This document shows, in pieces, positions 22,447 to 34,628 of a stretch of DNA of 64,000 nt. Each line of letters begins with the position of its first letter. Position 1 is the stretch's first letter. Below the pieces are notes generated by a model. That model saw nothing but the letters and a program-made list of their open reading frames with translations, had not been told where the DNA came from and did not search any database. The DNA lies in NCBI RefSeq assembly GCF_000204055.1, contig NW_006768767.1:3009352-3073351 (forward strand). Reading direction: 5' to 3'. The translations under genes and the position numbers were made by a program. Source of the stretch: Melampsora larici-populina 98AG31. Taxonomy: Eukaryota; Basidiomycota; Pucciniomycetes; Pucciniales; Melampsoraceae.

Positions 22447-23005
22447 CACCACCGGGGGCCCGTGGGTCGTGATTTCATCCTCGGCAGCCCCCAAAGGGTC
22501 GTGTCGCGCCCTGGCCTGAGATCTGCCTGTTGGACGCTTCTGTGCCCGCTTCGGTTCGCACATGTTGGCACCCAGTACTCTGCCCTTGAGACAGCCAGTC
22601 GCCGCCCCATGTTCAACTGTTAGCGGCCTACAGGCCGCCCTCGCGCTGACCGACGCTACACAAAATCGCGATGCTGAGCAACCGGCTCAGCATGCCGTAT
22701 ATAAGCCACTGATCACCTCCGACGTCGGATGATGATCAAAAGCCCTTTTTCCAAACATAATTTGGACAAAGTTGACCATGTGGGAGAGTTTCAGTGGCAT
22801 AAGCCACATGAGTTACAATCGGAAGTCCTCAGAATGAGAACGTACCTCAGGACGCAAGAACGTTGAAACTTGCCATCAACGAGTCACCGTGCCTCTGAGA
22901 CGTACACCCAACCTCTGTCCAGACTCCCGCCAAAAGCACGCAAATCATTTCCATTTTCGTACCACCACCTGAGACCCCCTCACCCAAACCGAAAAACCGA
23001 AAAAC
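22447..23005. repeat. 5' terminal and subterminal region of copy 1
   Basis: GC-rich subterminal DNA with the palindromic GCGGCCTACAGGCCGC near 22623-22638 and related GGCCGCC words. This pattern resembles the subterminal repeats that CACTA transposases bind. It also serves as the leader of the transposase gene. Confidence 0.55.
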
Positions 23006-26000
23006 ATGGTCTTAGGCGAAATCCGAGACCGTTGTAAGTTCACTCATGACTTCTCCGCTACCAAAGAACCTTTTAAATCGACCACGTATGGCACCTTTTG
23101 GGCACTAGACTTTGAGTCATTATCCGCGGACCCCTCTGACCCACGTTGGAAGTGCCAGCTCTGCGGCCGCCGAACAATGACCAGCTATGGCAACCATATG
23201 TTATCCAAGAAGCACCTTGAAGCAGCTGCCCGATTTGAAGCTCGACAAGCGGCAGCTCACCAGCCTCTCCCGGGCCTCGACCCAAACCCTCCTCCGGAAT
23301 GCCCTATCCCGGCTACTCAACAGGAGGCAATTTTCGAAGACGCACCTCCAATGGAGTGCCTAGAAGCAGATGCCGAGCGGCCTCCCTCACCGCTCACATT
23401 TTTGCAAGCTCTCGAAATCGCCGCTGCTGAAGATGACAACCCCGCCTCGGAAGATTCTGATCTCGAAGTCGATATGTCGAAACTAGCCGGAGCCATCATG
23501 GCCATGGCGAACGACAAGGAAGACGACCCCATTGATGAGGCTGGCCTCGAGGCAGAACTGCGCACTGTGACCGTAGAGGAATCCCACGGTTGGTACCCTT
23601 TCAAAAAGAAGGAGGTAAGGAAGCTCCCTTCGCATTCATTGCTTGTAAGGCATTGCAGCCGCGCTGAAAGATGTGTTTCTTCAGCATCTGGTGGCTTTGT
23701 TGATCATCGGGTCAACTAGAAGTCTGCTCTCTCGATCACAATACCATCAAATCCGATCAATCCTCCACATATGTCGAGTCCAACTCCCTGATTGGGGTGT
23801 CTTACGAGCCTTGAGCACCCGCCTGAAAAAGCAGCTGGGGTTCACGGTGAGTGAACGCAGTAGTCCATCTGGAACGCCTCTGTTTGGTTTGAAAGTTCAA
23901 ACCATCATAAGTAATGTCAGCTCGTCTGCCAATCATTTGACTCGTATTCAATTCCCGATGCTGACGCCCAGTGCTGTTTGGTGTGGCGTTCAGGAACTTG
24001 CAAACCCTCTTGTCAGCCCCTTCTTGACTTGTCTACCGGAGCTTCCCACCGACGAGCCAGTGAATCGCCTCTCCCAGAGCAAAAAGTGGCGCGAAGATTT
24101 TGAAAAAGACCTGTGAGTGCAAATGGTTGTGTCATCTTGCAAACATTTTTATATCTACGAGCCGACTCAATTATTTTCAAACAAGCTTGCGGTACCTGTG
24201 TTTTTTTTTCAACGAGACGGACACGTGATGGCAAAATGTCTTTTGGCCACAATGCAGCATGGTCCCGACAACCGCACTACCATCTCCATTCCCGCGGAGC
24301 CTAAATTTGATTCGTGTGATCTGAGCACTATTCCAGTCATCGAGTTCTGGAAGACCGTTTCGGAGATCAGGGTAAACAATGACTTCCTGTTGACCAAAAC
24401 ATCCACTTTTTTCTATCGTGAGTGGCCCTCTTTCTCCCCTGACTAACGCATCATTCAGCTGATGTATGTACATGTCGCATCGCAACCCCCGGCAGAAGAA
24501 GACCCCCTCGGCATTCAAACATTACCGATTTTCAACCCTTGGCGTGCAAAAGCCAACGGCCTCGTCATTAAACACGTCCCCCTCACGATGTACTCTGACG
24601 ATACTTCTGGCAATGTGTCCAAGAAGTGGAACAAACACATGAGTTTGTTCTTCACGCTGTCCGGATTACCTCCGAAAATGACGGATGAAGAGTACAACAT
24701 CCATTTTTCGGCGACTTCAAATTCCGCCTCCGCACTTGAGTTACTGGACGAAGTCGTGGATGATATCAAGTAAGTATGCATGTCTTTCAGCTGTTGTGGT
24801 GGCCTGATTATATATTGAAGGTTAAACTGAGAGCGCCGTCTTTATATAAGTGATCACAGCTCGCAAGGTTTTGTTGCGTATGATCACGTTACAGGTGGCG
24901 AGGTGCTTGTAATGGTTGTTGTTTTGTTTCATCTGGGCGATGGGCCTATGCACGCCGAGATCAGCAACACTACCAACCCGGCGAACACTCTCACGCCTTG
25001 TCGCATTTGTGATTTGCATGTTATCCAGATGAAGGACAAAAAAACGCAGGAATATGTGTCCGCCTTCATTGGAGTCAAAATGGATGGAACACAGGTAAAA
25101 CCCGGCCGCCGTATCAATTTTTTGGCCAGACAATGGATCTAATGTGATTGTTTTATCTTTTATCTTTTAACTAAGTTTTCTTTGGACAAACGGGATTGGA
25201 AGACGACCAGGAATCGCACTGTCAATATATGGACCACTGCACAAAAGCCAAACACCAGGACTTTGGTCGAGCAGAAAGGCAGGTTGTCTGGTATTGTGGA
25301 TTCCGTAAACACTTATTTTGTCAAGAAAGTACAAGCGGCCTACGACTCAAACCAGCCAAACGACGTCCAAACGATCTGTGAGCAATTGAACGATCAGCTT
25401 GGTGATCGATTGTTCAACCCAATGTTGAGACTTCGCGGTCAGTTTTGCCTGTTCCTCCCGTAAGCAGTACATCTTGGCCGTACTGAATGTGTGGTTTTGG
25501 GTCCCAGGTTTCGATGGCCACCTCGACACCCCGGTAGAGATATTACATGTGGTTCTACTGGGAATAACAAAGTACCTATTTAGAGACACCATGAAATCCT
25601 TGGGTGTGATCAAGCCAGGAAGCAAAATGTATGCAAATATATCTGCCCGCTGGAGATCGTTCAACACCAGAGGTTTGGCCATTCCACCGATTCAACCAAA
25701 TACGCTCATCCAATTCTATCAAAGCCTCGTGGGGAAAGAATTTCAAACGGTCCTACAATCAGTTCCATTTGTCTTATTTGATTACATCCCTGCCAACCGA
25801 AGGCACCTGTGGACGAGTTTATGTCTCCTCAGTTCTTTTGTTTTCCAAAACTAAATTAAGAATACGGAACAATTTTTCAAAGAGATGGAGTCTGCACTTT
25901 CTATTTTTTACAATCAGCTCATCCAAGATACAGCTCAATGGGTTAATAAGCCTAAGTTCCACATGTTGAATCATCTCAAAGACTCTATGTGGCGTTTCGG

Positions 26001-27202
26001 TCCGGCAACATTATTCGCCACCCAAAAATTTGAAAGTTATAATGCGGTATTGCGGGCAGCCTCCGTTCATTCCAACAGACTCAGCCCCGGCCGAGACATC
26101 ACTAATACCTTCAACACTTATCAAATGATGCGTGCACTTTTATCTGGCAACTCTTTCTTTGACAAGGAACTCCAAGCGCGGTGTACTGCAGGAGCTTAAG
26201 TGCGGAAACTCTTCAAAGATTTACCTGAATTGGCTCGCTCGATGGGCCTTGGCCCCAAGGAGGCCAGCGGAACTTTCAAAGAAGGTCGTGAGTCTCAAAG
26301 TGAATACAAGCAGTGCTTACAAAGGACGCTTATTCTTGTCTTTACTCCAAACTAGGCCCCGTCAAAGAGATTTCCGAAATTCCATCCTTCCTGGCAATCG
26401 AAGGTTCTCAATTTTTGTGGACGGAAATTGACAGCGTGACTTTACAGAACAGGCAGAAGGTCCTGAAGGATGATTTTTTAAAGGTATCGTCATTTACCCT
26501 GACACATAACCCCCAGCCTGATCTCTTCTCTGATCATTGGTTTCTGGACAATTTCGATGCCAGAGCACAAACAGCACCGAAATCGTCCAAGTGTTGGCGC
26601 TGTGGAAACCAGATGGGCAACCTGCCTCCAAGGTGTTGCTGCACATTTGCGACATTCAAAAAGGCTCCCTGAATGCGTTTTACGGGATGCGCAACCTGCA
26701 TGGAACAGAGTCCAAACGATGGGTGAAACTCACAGTAAGGATCACTCCGTTTGTTTCGAATGTGTTCAACGTGTGCTTACATTGTCCTGTCATGTTGAAG
26801 CACATTGATTGTGTGTTGAACGTCCAACATAACTGCCACGAAGCATCTTGTCCGGTGACTGAGGGCTCCAACGCACGCGTGGAGAGGCGCACCACTGGCA
26901 CCGCCATTGCCAACATCCAACACCTGCCAACAGACGATTTCATCCTTAATTCAGCCAGCCTTTACTCCGCCGAAGTACATCGGGAATGCGCAAATATCCC
27001 AATGACTTCCCTCTCGGGGGATGTGTGGTCGCAAACACTTTTACACGGGTTGCATATTTGGGAAACAGCACCAGTGAAACCGCGTCAGCCCAGGCGGGCA
27101 AAAGCAAAAGGAAAAGGACCCGGAAACAAAAAGAACAAACCCCCGCCCACCAGCTCATCCGCTTCTGAAGCTAACGAGAGTTCGGAAGGGAATGAAATGT
27201 GA
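23006..27202 (+). pseudogene. Tnp2-like transposase, inactivated
   Basis: The gene encodes the DDE-type transposase of the element across many exons. In order: an N-terminal C2H2-like zinc finger (KCQLCGRRTMTSYGNHM...H, about 23149-23217), an acidic linker, the WYPFKKKE junction, then core segments. Core segments include MYSDDTSGNVSKKWNKHMSL, GDGPMHAE with TPCRICDL, WVNKPKFHMLNHLKD and ATQKFESYNA, followed by a Cys-rich tail (NVQHNCHEASCP) and a basic C terminus. Two in-frame TAA codons interrupt otherwise continuing frames, at 25852-25854 (after SSFVFQN) and 26197-26199 (after ARCTAGA). The inverted copy reads through at both positions. The D in YSDD, the D/E in GDGPMHAE and the E in KFESYN are plausible catalytic residues, by analogy only. 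Confidence 0.75.
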
Positions 27203-27753
27203 TCCTCACCTCTGACCACGTGCAATGATGTAAACATGATGATTTTATGACATACTCTTGTTCTGTGTGGACATGCAATGATGATCGAAATGATTTCCTC
27301 ATGTGCTGATGATGCGATGAGATGAGTCGCGTCTTCAGACCGCATCCCAGGTCGCCCATATGGCCCCCTTTGCCTGCAGGCCGACACGAGACGCTTGATC
27401 TGATTGGTCAGACACACGTCAAGGGTACTTCCAAAGGGGGCAAGCAACGCCAATCCCACACGCGAACACGCGCCTGGCCCCCCTTGAAGAGCTTGTTGAC
27501 CCAGTTTAAAGTCACCGCGTTGTTCGCTCGTGCCGTGCCCACTTCCATTTTCCCCATTCGTTCCACACAGTCAAAATCCAACCAAGCCAGCTCTCCATCC
27601 TTCCTTTCGTTATTACCATGCAAAACAACCACGGCTCGCAACCTTATTCCCTTGCCACTCCAAGGGGCATGAGTCTTTCCTCTCATTTTGTTTCGCTCCT
27701 TTGACCCCGATTCCCTGACGAGCATTCCTCCTCCAGACGATCTCTTCAATCAG
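27203..27753 (+). other. Spacer between transposase and ORF2 in copy 1
   Basis: About 550 bp with no clear gene. An ATG at 27618 opens MQNNHGSQPYSLATPRG on the plus strand and could be an upstream exon of ORF2, but no clean splice join was found. In copy 2 the equivalent interval is about 2.9 kb and carries two extra genes. Confidence 0.4.
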
Positions 27754-29517
27754 ATGGAGAGCCCAGATGCCACCTCTTTGGCCGCGAATCGCGCCCAAAT
27801 GCGAGCTCAACGGGGTTTGGGACAAACAGGCCAGCGTCCTTCCGCAGGTAATCTTCATCTGACCTTCCCGCCTTTTATTTTCGGCAAGCACCTCATGTCT
27901 CTCTCCATCCCATATGCCAGGAAACCCAGTTTCTTCTGAAGACTTTAACAGCCATCGCGAGGAGTTCCTCACTCATCGCACAAACATAAGTCTATTTTGC
28001 TCAACGCCTCAAGTTTCACACGTTCATTTCGATGTCTTTTAGGTTGAGCGCAGCCTGGCACAAATTGAAATCTCGGTGGCCGGGCACGACGCTGGAACTC
28101 TTGATCGAATCTTAGAAACCATGGGTGGGTTGACTAACCGAATCATCAGCCTGACTCAACGGGTGGAAGAACTCGCAACTGCCGTTGAGTCGCAACCCAC
28201 CTCAACTACAACTGCAGACCCCTCTGCACCTGCTGGGCCTTGGAACTACTCCCCCGAACTTCGAGTAAGCTTCAGATCTGCTTATGACATAGGGAGCATC
28301 CAGAGTTACTTACACACCCCTCATCAGGCTTGAGTCTATGCCTACGCGTACAAGTCGGTGCAAGAGGCAAACATCAGTGCTTACACCGCGGTTGAGTCTC
28401 CTGACGGTGACTTGTTACTCAACTCCTTGTTTCAGACAATCAAGGTCAGCCTCCTGTTCTTCGTACTCGGTTTCTGGGTGGCGTTATCTCTCACTGTGGC
28501 CTTATCTCAATCTGACATCTTCTATTGTTCACTCGTAATCGTATTTGCTTTCGCACTCTCAGGGGAAAGTCAATGCTATGGGAGCCCAGTGGGTGACCCA
28601 ACAGCTCCCTCCTGTGGTCAACGGGCTAGCCGAAGTTGCGGCTACAAGCACCTACCATACCTTAGTTCGCGACGCGGGTAAGCATGCGCGTGAGCGCATG
28701 CACCATCTGGTCAGCTTATCTCGTCTTCTTCCCTGCCTCCTGAACAAACACAAACGCTTCTGATGGTACCTTCCGATTACACTTGTTAGGTTTTGCACAA
28801 CATACGCAATCCTCCTGGTGTGAATGCCAAATTGGGAACGGTCCCAAACATCAAGCGCTTGTTACATCGAGTAAGTCCCCGTATTTCAGGTTGTAGACTT
28901 ACACAGGTCAAGAGACTAATGCCTTTGCCAACATGGGGTTTCCAGATTGTTAACCATTGTGGACACTCCACTGACCATCGTAATGCTGACCAATTGTGGA
29001 ACGAAAGCGAGTGGATCCTTCGTGTTTGAATTGCATACCTTGTGAGTGCTTCTTGAATTGCACTAGACGCGTTTCATCCAAGGCCCTCTGACTCAGTGTC
29101 CTTCACGATTGGTTCAATAGCGTTTTGAAGCCGTTCGAAACTTTCAGAGCATTCGTGCTGGGCACGGTGCCAACAATATATGGCGTTGCATCGATAGACA
29201 ACTCGCCAGGATGTCCGCCGAAGGGCCTCTGTATACCATGGCGTGAGTCTCTTTTTGCGCGTAATGAACTATCTTCACCTCTCAAATGTTTGTGTATGAA
29301 ATACCAACGAGTATCTCTTATTTTATTTTAGATTTTACAAGCTGGTGTATGACAACGATTGTGCGGTTTTTACGGGCACTGTGAAGTTTGAAGAGCTGGA
29401 GGACATGGAGGACCCCGTCCGATTTGAAATGCCCTTGGAAGACGAGATCCGCGAAGAGATGGATCGCGTACAGGCTCAGGGACAGGGGCAGGGACTGGAA
29501 ATGCAGAATCCGGAGTA
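27754..29517 (+). CDS. Second transposon-encoded protein (ORF2) of copy 1
   Basis: Several exons lie downstream of the transposase on the same strand. Readable blocks: a start MESPDATSLAANRAQMRAQR; a coiled-coil-like segment (ETMGGLTNRIISLTQRVEEL, about 28120-28180); a block ANISAYTAVE...LLNSLFQTIK that closely matches the copy-2 block NLQAYTAIE...LPRSLFNTIR; and an acidic last exon (29331-29517) ending in Gln/Gly-rich sequence. I could not join all exons in phase, so the gene may be partly decayed. CACTA elements often encode a second DNA-binding protein besides the transposase; this may be its counterpart. Confidence 0.5.
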
Positions 29518-29968
29518 AACTGACCCATGTCCTCATGTTATTGACTCCATGTAAACTTCCTGCTCTGGTCAATTTGTAACTTCTTTTTCAGATTGTAATT
29601 TCATTTGGTATTTCACCTTTGGACACGTGCGGTATAAATGAGAACACCCAATTCAAACCACTTTATCACAAGTCCCGTGCTTCAATGATTGCAAACAGAT
29701 TTTGCTCGACCATGACCTATATTTTGAGACTTCGCCTCAATGGCCTGCGGAGGGCCTTGGTAGGCTGCCGGCGGCCAGCCGGCCGTTTCACGCGTGTAGA
29801 TAGACCAGTTACTGAACGCCTGGGGGGAACTGTAACAGGCGCTGCTCGGGCAGCTCATAGACGCCGCCCCATTGGCCAACAAGAGACCGCCTTGTTGTAC
29901 GTGGTGAACGGCCGCCTTTGGGCGGCCGTGAAAGCCGGTCATATGGCGGTCACGACCCACCGGTGGTG
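29518..29968. repeat. 3' subterminal region of copy 1
   Basis: Contains clustered GCCGGCGGCC, GGCCGCC and GGGCGGCC motifs in both orientations and ends in the terminal inverted repeat. GC content is clearly higher than in the flanking genomic DNA. Confidence 0.6.
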
Positions 29969-30924
29969 TAGGGATCTAGAATGTTTGTCTTTCAGACCAC
30001 CTTTCAAAAAAGACCAAATGGTATGGCACGGTGTGTCTCTTCATCGATCATGAATAAGCGACATACTCATCAATTTCTAAGATTTAAAATAGCAATCACA
30101 CTTGAACAAATGACAACCAATTACAATCGCATCATCAAATGAGGTGATAAAGATTATAAATAGGATTTTTCGTGGTATAGAGAGCAATAAAGATTTCGTC
30201 ATCACATCGTTATTGCATGTGTTCGGCGGTGAACCGTTGAACAGAACATGTGATGATGTGACCTTGCTTGACACATAATCCGAATGATGAAAATCCTATA
30301 AGTAATCTGAATGATGAGAATCGAGATACACCGGACTCGGAGCCATGTCGTCAAAATTGACAAGATTGACAGTCCCCACCCCGAAAAAAAAGGTCGAGGT
30401 CCGCTGACCAAGTGCGGACCCTAGCCGACCCTGCTCCATTGCCTTCTCATCATCGACTTCAGGTGAGTAGAAAAAACCGTTGTTTGACTTGTTCAACTAT
30501 GAATGCAAGAAAATGTAGGTTTTCACCGGCGTGAACTCGAGAGGCGCCGGCGGCATCCGTATCTTCTGTGTTGTTTGTTTGGAGGGCGGGCGGGCCCGCA
30601 TATTCCCGAATCCCTGTTCTCTATCACATACTCCCTCAATTCAGCTCACTTTCAATCAAATCAAGTTATAAATAAAAGATCGAGTTCAGAAAATTTGCAA
30701 GACTCTGACAGTCACTGGTGACCGTTTTTATTGATTGATAAAGATCGTATCTTCGGCATATCAACATGCCAGTTTGTCAGAGCCTAAGTTGAGCGAAGTG
30801 ACCTTAGCACAAAAGTTGAACTCAAAAGTTGACAATCTTAAAATCTCATTTCACAGGAGTCGGACGTAAACTGTTTTTTTCATTGCTTTCCATGAAATGA
30901 TGATGCATCTGACTTCAACTCATA
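29969..30924. other. Island between the two Tnp2-like copies
   Basis: 956 bp separating the two inverted elements. AT-rich, with no complete gene, RNA or obvious repeat. Its base composition is like the genomic background, so it may be original target DNA. Confidence 0.45.
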
Positions 30925-31632
30925 CACCACGGGTAGGCTCGGACGGCCGGTGGGCGGTCGACCTAGGCCGCCCACCGGCCGTCCACCACTGCAGGGGGAT
31001 GGGCCGCCCTTGGGTAGCCTCCACGCGGACGGACTACAGGTCGCCTCGTCGTTCCGTCTGCAGACTGCCCAAAGGCAGACAAACCCCCGCCAACATACTG
31101 CCCTGATGTAGCCTGAGGGTTGTGACCCGGCCTCAAAAAGCCCTGACGCGGCGTGCCCAGCGGCCATACACAGACGCCCCGGGGCCAATCCTGCGACCAG
31201 GTTACACACAGTTGAGAAGCGAACCCGCGGGGCTTCAGATGCAACCGGGCCACTTCAAGAGGGAACGACGGGTAATGGATGCGCTGGTATTATTTGACTG
31301 GTTCATTTCATTGGTCATTGCACTAAAGATCTACCAAAACAACCACGGCAATATAATGTAATATGAATATGATAAGACCTTCATAGACCAGGTGTTCACC
31401 ATGAGACGTGGCAACATCAAACGTCATCATCGTCCTCCATTTCCTCGCCCAAAACTTCGCTGGCTCCANNNNNNNNNNNNNNNNNNNNNNNNNNNNNNNN
31501 NNNNNNNNNNNNNNNNNNNNNNNNNNNNNNNNNNNNNNNNNNNNNNNNNNNNNNNNNNNNNNNNNNNNGGTCATTTTGATATATATAGTCATAAAACCTG
31601 TTGCAAAAGCAACGAACATCAGCCCAATCATG
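30925..31632. repeat. 3' subterminal region of copy 2 with sequence gap
   Basis: Starts with the terminal repeat and a strong hairpin: GGACGGCCGGTGGGCGG at 30940-30956 pairs with the inverted form at 30967-30983. Next comes GC-rich DNA with further inverted words (CTGCAGACTGCCCAAAGG-like), then the 99-N gap (31470-31568). No gene supported. Confidence 0.55.
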
Positions 31633-33423
31633 CTATTTAGCACCCGTATAAGCGGAAGTCAAGTACTTACAATGACAAAAAGTCAGGATGTTCTTGATCC
31701 ATTTTGCGCAGGTGGTCCAGCTGACGGTCCACTTCACACCAAATGTTAGTGTTTGAAGGAGTCTTACGCAGGCGGGCAGCCTCCCTTCGAAGATATGCGA
31801 GTTGGCTTCGTGCTGGTCCGTCCGCCGCTGCCCATGCAGTCTTCGCATCCACTGATTCTTCAATGATGCCGCATTTGATTACCACTCGATACCACAAAGC
31901 CTGTAAACTAGGAACCGCCACGACCTTGACGGTTCCGCTCTTCTGACTTTGAATGTTTGTTAAGAGCTGGGAAGGAAAGTGCTGACCTCAGCCTCTATAT
32001 CAAATGACAATACGTATGCAGGACGACTCACCAACAGGTGCAACTTCTTGCGTGAGTGCTTACAGGCTTCCTTGATTGCCGTACAGTAATTTCGTATACC
32101 CTCGGCGTTGTTCACCCCGCGGATTTTACCTGGAAGGTGTTGAGCTAACCAGGCGGCATCTTGCTTCGCTACCCGCAGCTAGAACATCGAAACGAAACAA
32201 AGGAATCAGCACGCTGTGAGGAGCCAATGTGATGATTGCATCACTCGCCCTGATGGTATTGAAAAGCGACCTCGGAAGGTAGTTCTTTGCACCGTCCTCA
32301 ATCGCGGTGTAGGCCTGCAGATTGGACTCTGGTAACAATTCAACTGACAGGGCGGTGACCAGGGCCTATTGAATGGTGCGTAATAGCATATCAGTTCTCT
32401 GGTCCACGCTGATTGCATCCACGACTCACTCTAAGTTCCTTCGAAATTACCCATTTCTTCCTTTTAGGAGGTTCGCCGTTTGATGCCTTGCGAGCAGGAA
32501 CCGCAGGAGGAGCCTCACTGTGGCGTACCGCCAAGGCGCCCGTTCGTATGGCCTCGGTGAGATCACGCAGGTTTTCAGACAGAAGATTGATCTTGGTGGA
32601 GAGATCATCGTGAACTGCTCAAATCTGGTCTTCAAAGAGATTCACCAGGGAGTCCACCTTATCAGCAGTTTGGGTTATGTAGTACTGCGCCCTGGCAGAA
32701 TCAGCTGATCGCGCCAAATGTCGATGGTTTTCACCCACGATCTGTCCAATGTTATAAAATTTATATGTTAAAACAACGTCAACCAACCTCAGCCTCGCTC
32801 AGGCGTGGTTAGCAAGGCCGATTTCTGACCTCAGACAGATCACGCGCATACTGCCGATGCTTGTCATCGAAAGATTCCGTCAATTCCGCCAGGTATTCAG
32901 CTTCCTGGCGAGTCAGGTCTCGGCTGAGCTGGGCAGGGACCCCAGAGATAAACTGGCTTTCGGGACGCGAGTCATGGGGAATTGAGCTCTGCTGAGAGGT
33001 GGATGCTGATCCCCCGGCCGGTGCTTGAGTAGGTGATTGAGAACGTTGCCGCTTCTTCGACGGGCCACGAGGTGAGCTGACGTGTTCAGCGGATGGTTTG
33101 GCAGCCAAAGTGGTCTTAGCTTTGACCTTTGGGCGAGGTCGAGTGCCAACGGAGGCCAGGGTTTCCCGACTGGCACTGCGGATCAAACTGCGTGGGGTAC
33201 CAGTGCGAGGCCCATCTGGAACATTCAACGTCCCTGATTAGTACACTGGCCTCGCATACATCCGGCCTCCGCAAGGCCGTTTCTTACTCTGAGGTGTGAC
33301 CAAATCCGCGTGGTTGTTCAGGCCGCGTAGGTTCGTCGACATGGCCGGCGTTTGATGATCTCCGGGCGCCTGGAACCCACCCGGCTGGGGGTTCAGGAGA
33401 TTACCTAATTGGATAGAAGGCAT
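31633..33423 (-). CDS. Second transposon-encoded protein (ORF2) of copy 2
   Basis: Counterpart of ORF2 in copy 1. Exons on the minus strand read: MPSIQLGNLLNPQPGGFQAP (from 33423); a basic Ser/Pro/Lys-rich segment with GPSKKRQRSQSPTQ (33228-32830); helical pieces (RQEAEYLAELTESFDDKHRQ; HDDLSTKINLLSENLRDLTE); the shared NLQAYTAIE block (about 32300-32330); KEACKHSRKKLHLLL (about 32050-32090); and a last exon ending HPDFLSL near 31675. The coiled-coil content and basic patch suit a DNA-binding or accessory transposon protein. Exon joins were not resolved fully. Enzymatic motifs are absent. Confidence 0.55.
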
Positions 33424-33715
33424 TAGGATGCAATTTGAAGTTTGCGCGAGGAAGGCTCACCAAAGGGTTGCGATTGAGGAGGTGCCATACTTGGTGTGTA
33501 AGTTGGCCTTGTCGTGCCCCAAAGGCAAATCATGGGGCCATCATGGATTGTTGACCTAATCCACTCTCAGACGAGTTTAGGGTCGAGGTCAATGGCAGTT
33601 TGTTTTTTATTCATGCATTAGTGTGGACTTCGCGCTATTCACCTTCTCCTTTTAAACCAGTCCTTCTCGACATCATCAAAACGGCTCCCACAGTCCCTCA
33701 CTAAATCATTCGGCA

Positions 33716-34400
33716 ATGAATAATCCGACCCCAGCAACTCCCAATACGTGAGTCTGCTTAACATACAGCCTGGGGACGATCTGGATCTTCTGACTTGTCT
33801 GTTCAGGTGTGTCGTGGACCCCCTTGGTTCACCTCGGCCGCTCATGGAAAGTGGCCAACCCAATTTAGGTTCGCCGTTGGCCAACTCGACGAGTGGTCAC
33901 AACGGCCAAGGATTTTCTCCTGACTTGGGTTCGCCGGAGATCCCCACCGTTCCTCGCAATAGTGGGTCCAGCGGCGACCTCAGCGAATTACTGGGCTCGG
34001 ACGGTCAGCCAGGTGAGTGTCTGACCATTCCTCTGGTGATTCACGGCGGTCAATGAACGCCCTTTGAACGCGGACCCCACCAGGTGATTACCAACTGCAA
34101 GGACGCCGTCGAACTCAAATTACCTACGCCAACGTTTCCCGGTTCATAGGCAGACATACACTTAGGCACTTTTTGTCGTATGCGGACTTGTCGGTACAAA
34201 ATACAAACCGAGTGCTCAGGATCTTCAGTGGGCAAGAGATTCACAGTTTCCATATCTTTTTGTTCCCTGATCTCATCTCGCCTCAGCAAATGAGCCTTTG
34301 GGGAGTACCGTACGGTGTCGCTGCCAAAATCATGTTACGCGCGGAAGGATATTACCACCATCTTGTACATTGCGAAAGGATGAGTTTGGCAGAGCTATAA
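33716..34400 (+). CDS. Cargo protein with C-terminal SAM-like helical domain
   Basis: Three exons (33716-33747, 33807-34012, 34084-34400) join in phase and give 184 residues. It lies inside copy 2 on the strand opposite to the transposase and tail-to-tail with the kinase-like gene, 228 bp apart. The N-terminal 80 residues are Gly/Ser/Pro-rich and disordered (GSPRPLMESGQPNLGSPLAN). The C-terminal part, from RFIGRHTLRHFLSYADL through FHIFLFPDLISPQQMSLWGV to GVAAKIMLRAEGY, has the helix pattern of SAM-like domains found in many basidiomycete transposon-linked proteins. Such domains bind proteins or nucleic acids. The function here is unknown. Copy 1 shows no counterpart in the equivalent place. 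Confidence 0.7.
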
Positions 34401-34628
34401 TTACAAACGGGTTTGTGGTCCCTTAACATGTAGATACCACCATTGTATATCCATTTCCCTATTTCATATGGGCCTGCTCCGTTCAATGAAAAAGTTATCA
34501 AAGGTGGTTAGTATAAGACATGGCCCAAAAGTTGTGTGTGAGCCACGTTAAATGCAAAGAAACATACGGGCTTACCTTCTTTGCGCAATTAGCTGGCTTC
34601 CAAGTCGAAGTCAATCCAAGATCGCGAC

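Larger units (their letters stand above)
22447..29968 (+). mobile_element. Tnp2/CACTA-like transposon, copy 1 (decayed)
   Basis: A 7.5-kb DNA transposon. It begins CACCACCGG...TGGGTCGTGA at 22447 and ends with the inverted form TCACGACCCACCGGTGGTG at 29968, with TA on each side (22445-22446 and 29969-29970). Both subterminal zones (about 22480-22700 and 29740-29945) contain repeated GGCGGCC/GGCCGCC motifs, as expected for transposase-binding sites in CACTA-type elements. Inside are a multi-exon transposase (23006-27202) and a second ORF (27754-29517). The same terminus CACCACSG and gene order occur in the inverted copy at 30925-40822, which supports the boundaries. The transposase has two in-frame stops, so the copy is probably immobile by itself. 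The superfamily name is inferred from motifs. Confidence 0.8.

Noticed and set aside
22102..22519. Small genes on both strands left of Tnp2-like copy 1
   Set aside because: There is no ATG in good context, no motif and no splice structure; composition alone is not enough.
31323..31749. ORFs spanning the run of Ns
   Set aside because: The frames consist largely of unknown residues across the 99-N gap and cannot be trusted.
34050..34289. Minus-strand 79-codon frame at the SAM-like cargo gene
   Set aside because: It is the shadow of exon 3 of the plus-strand gene, which joins in phase with two upstream exons.
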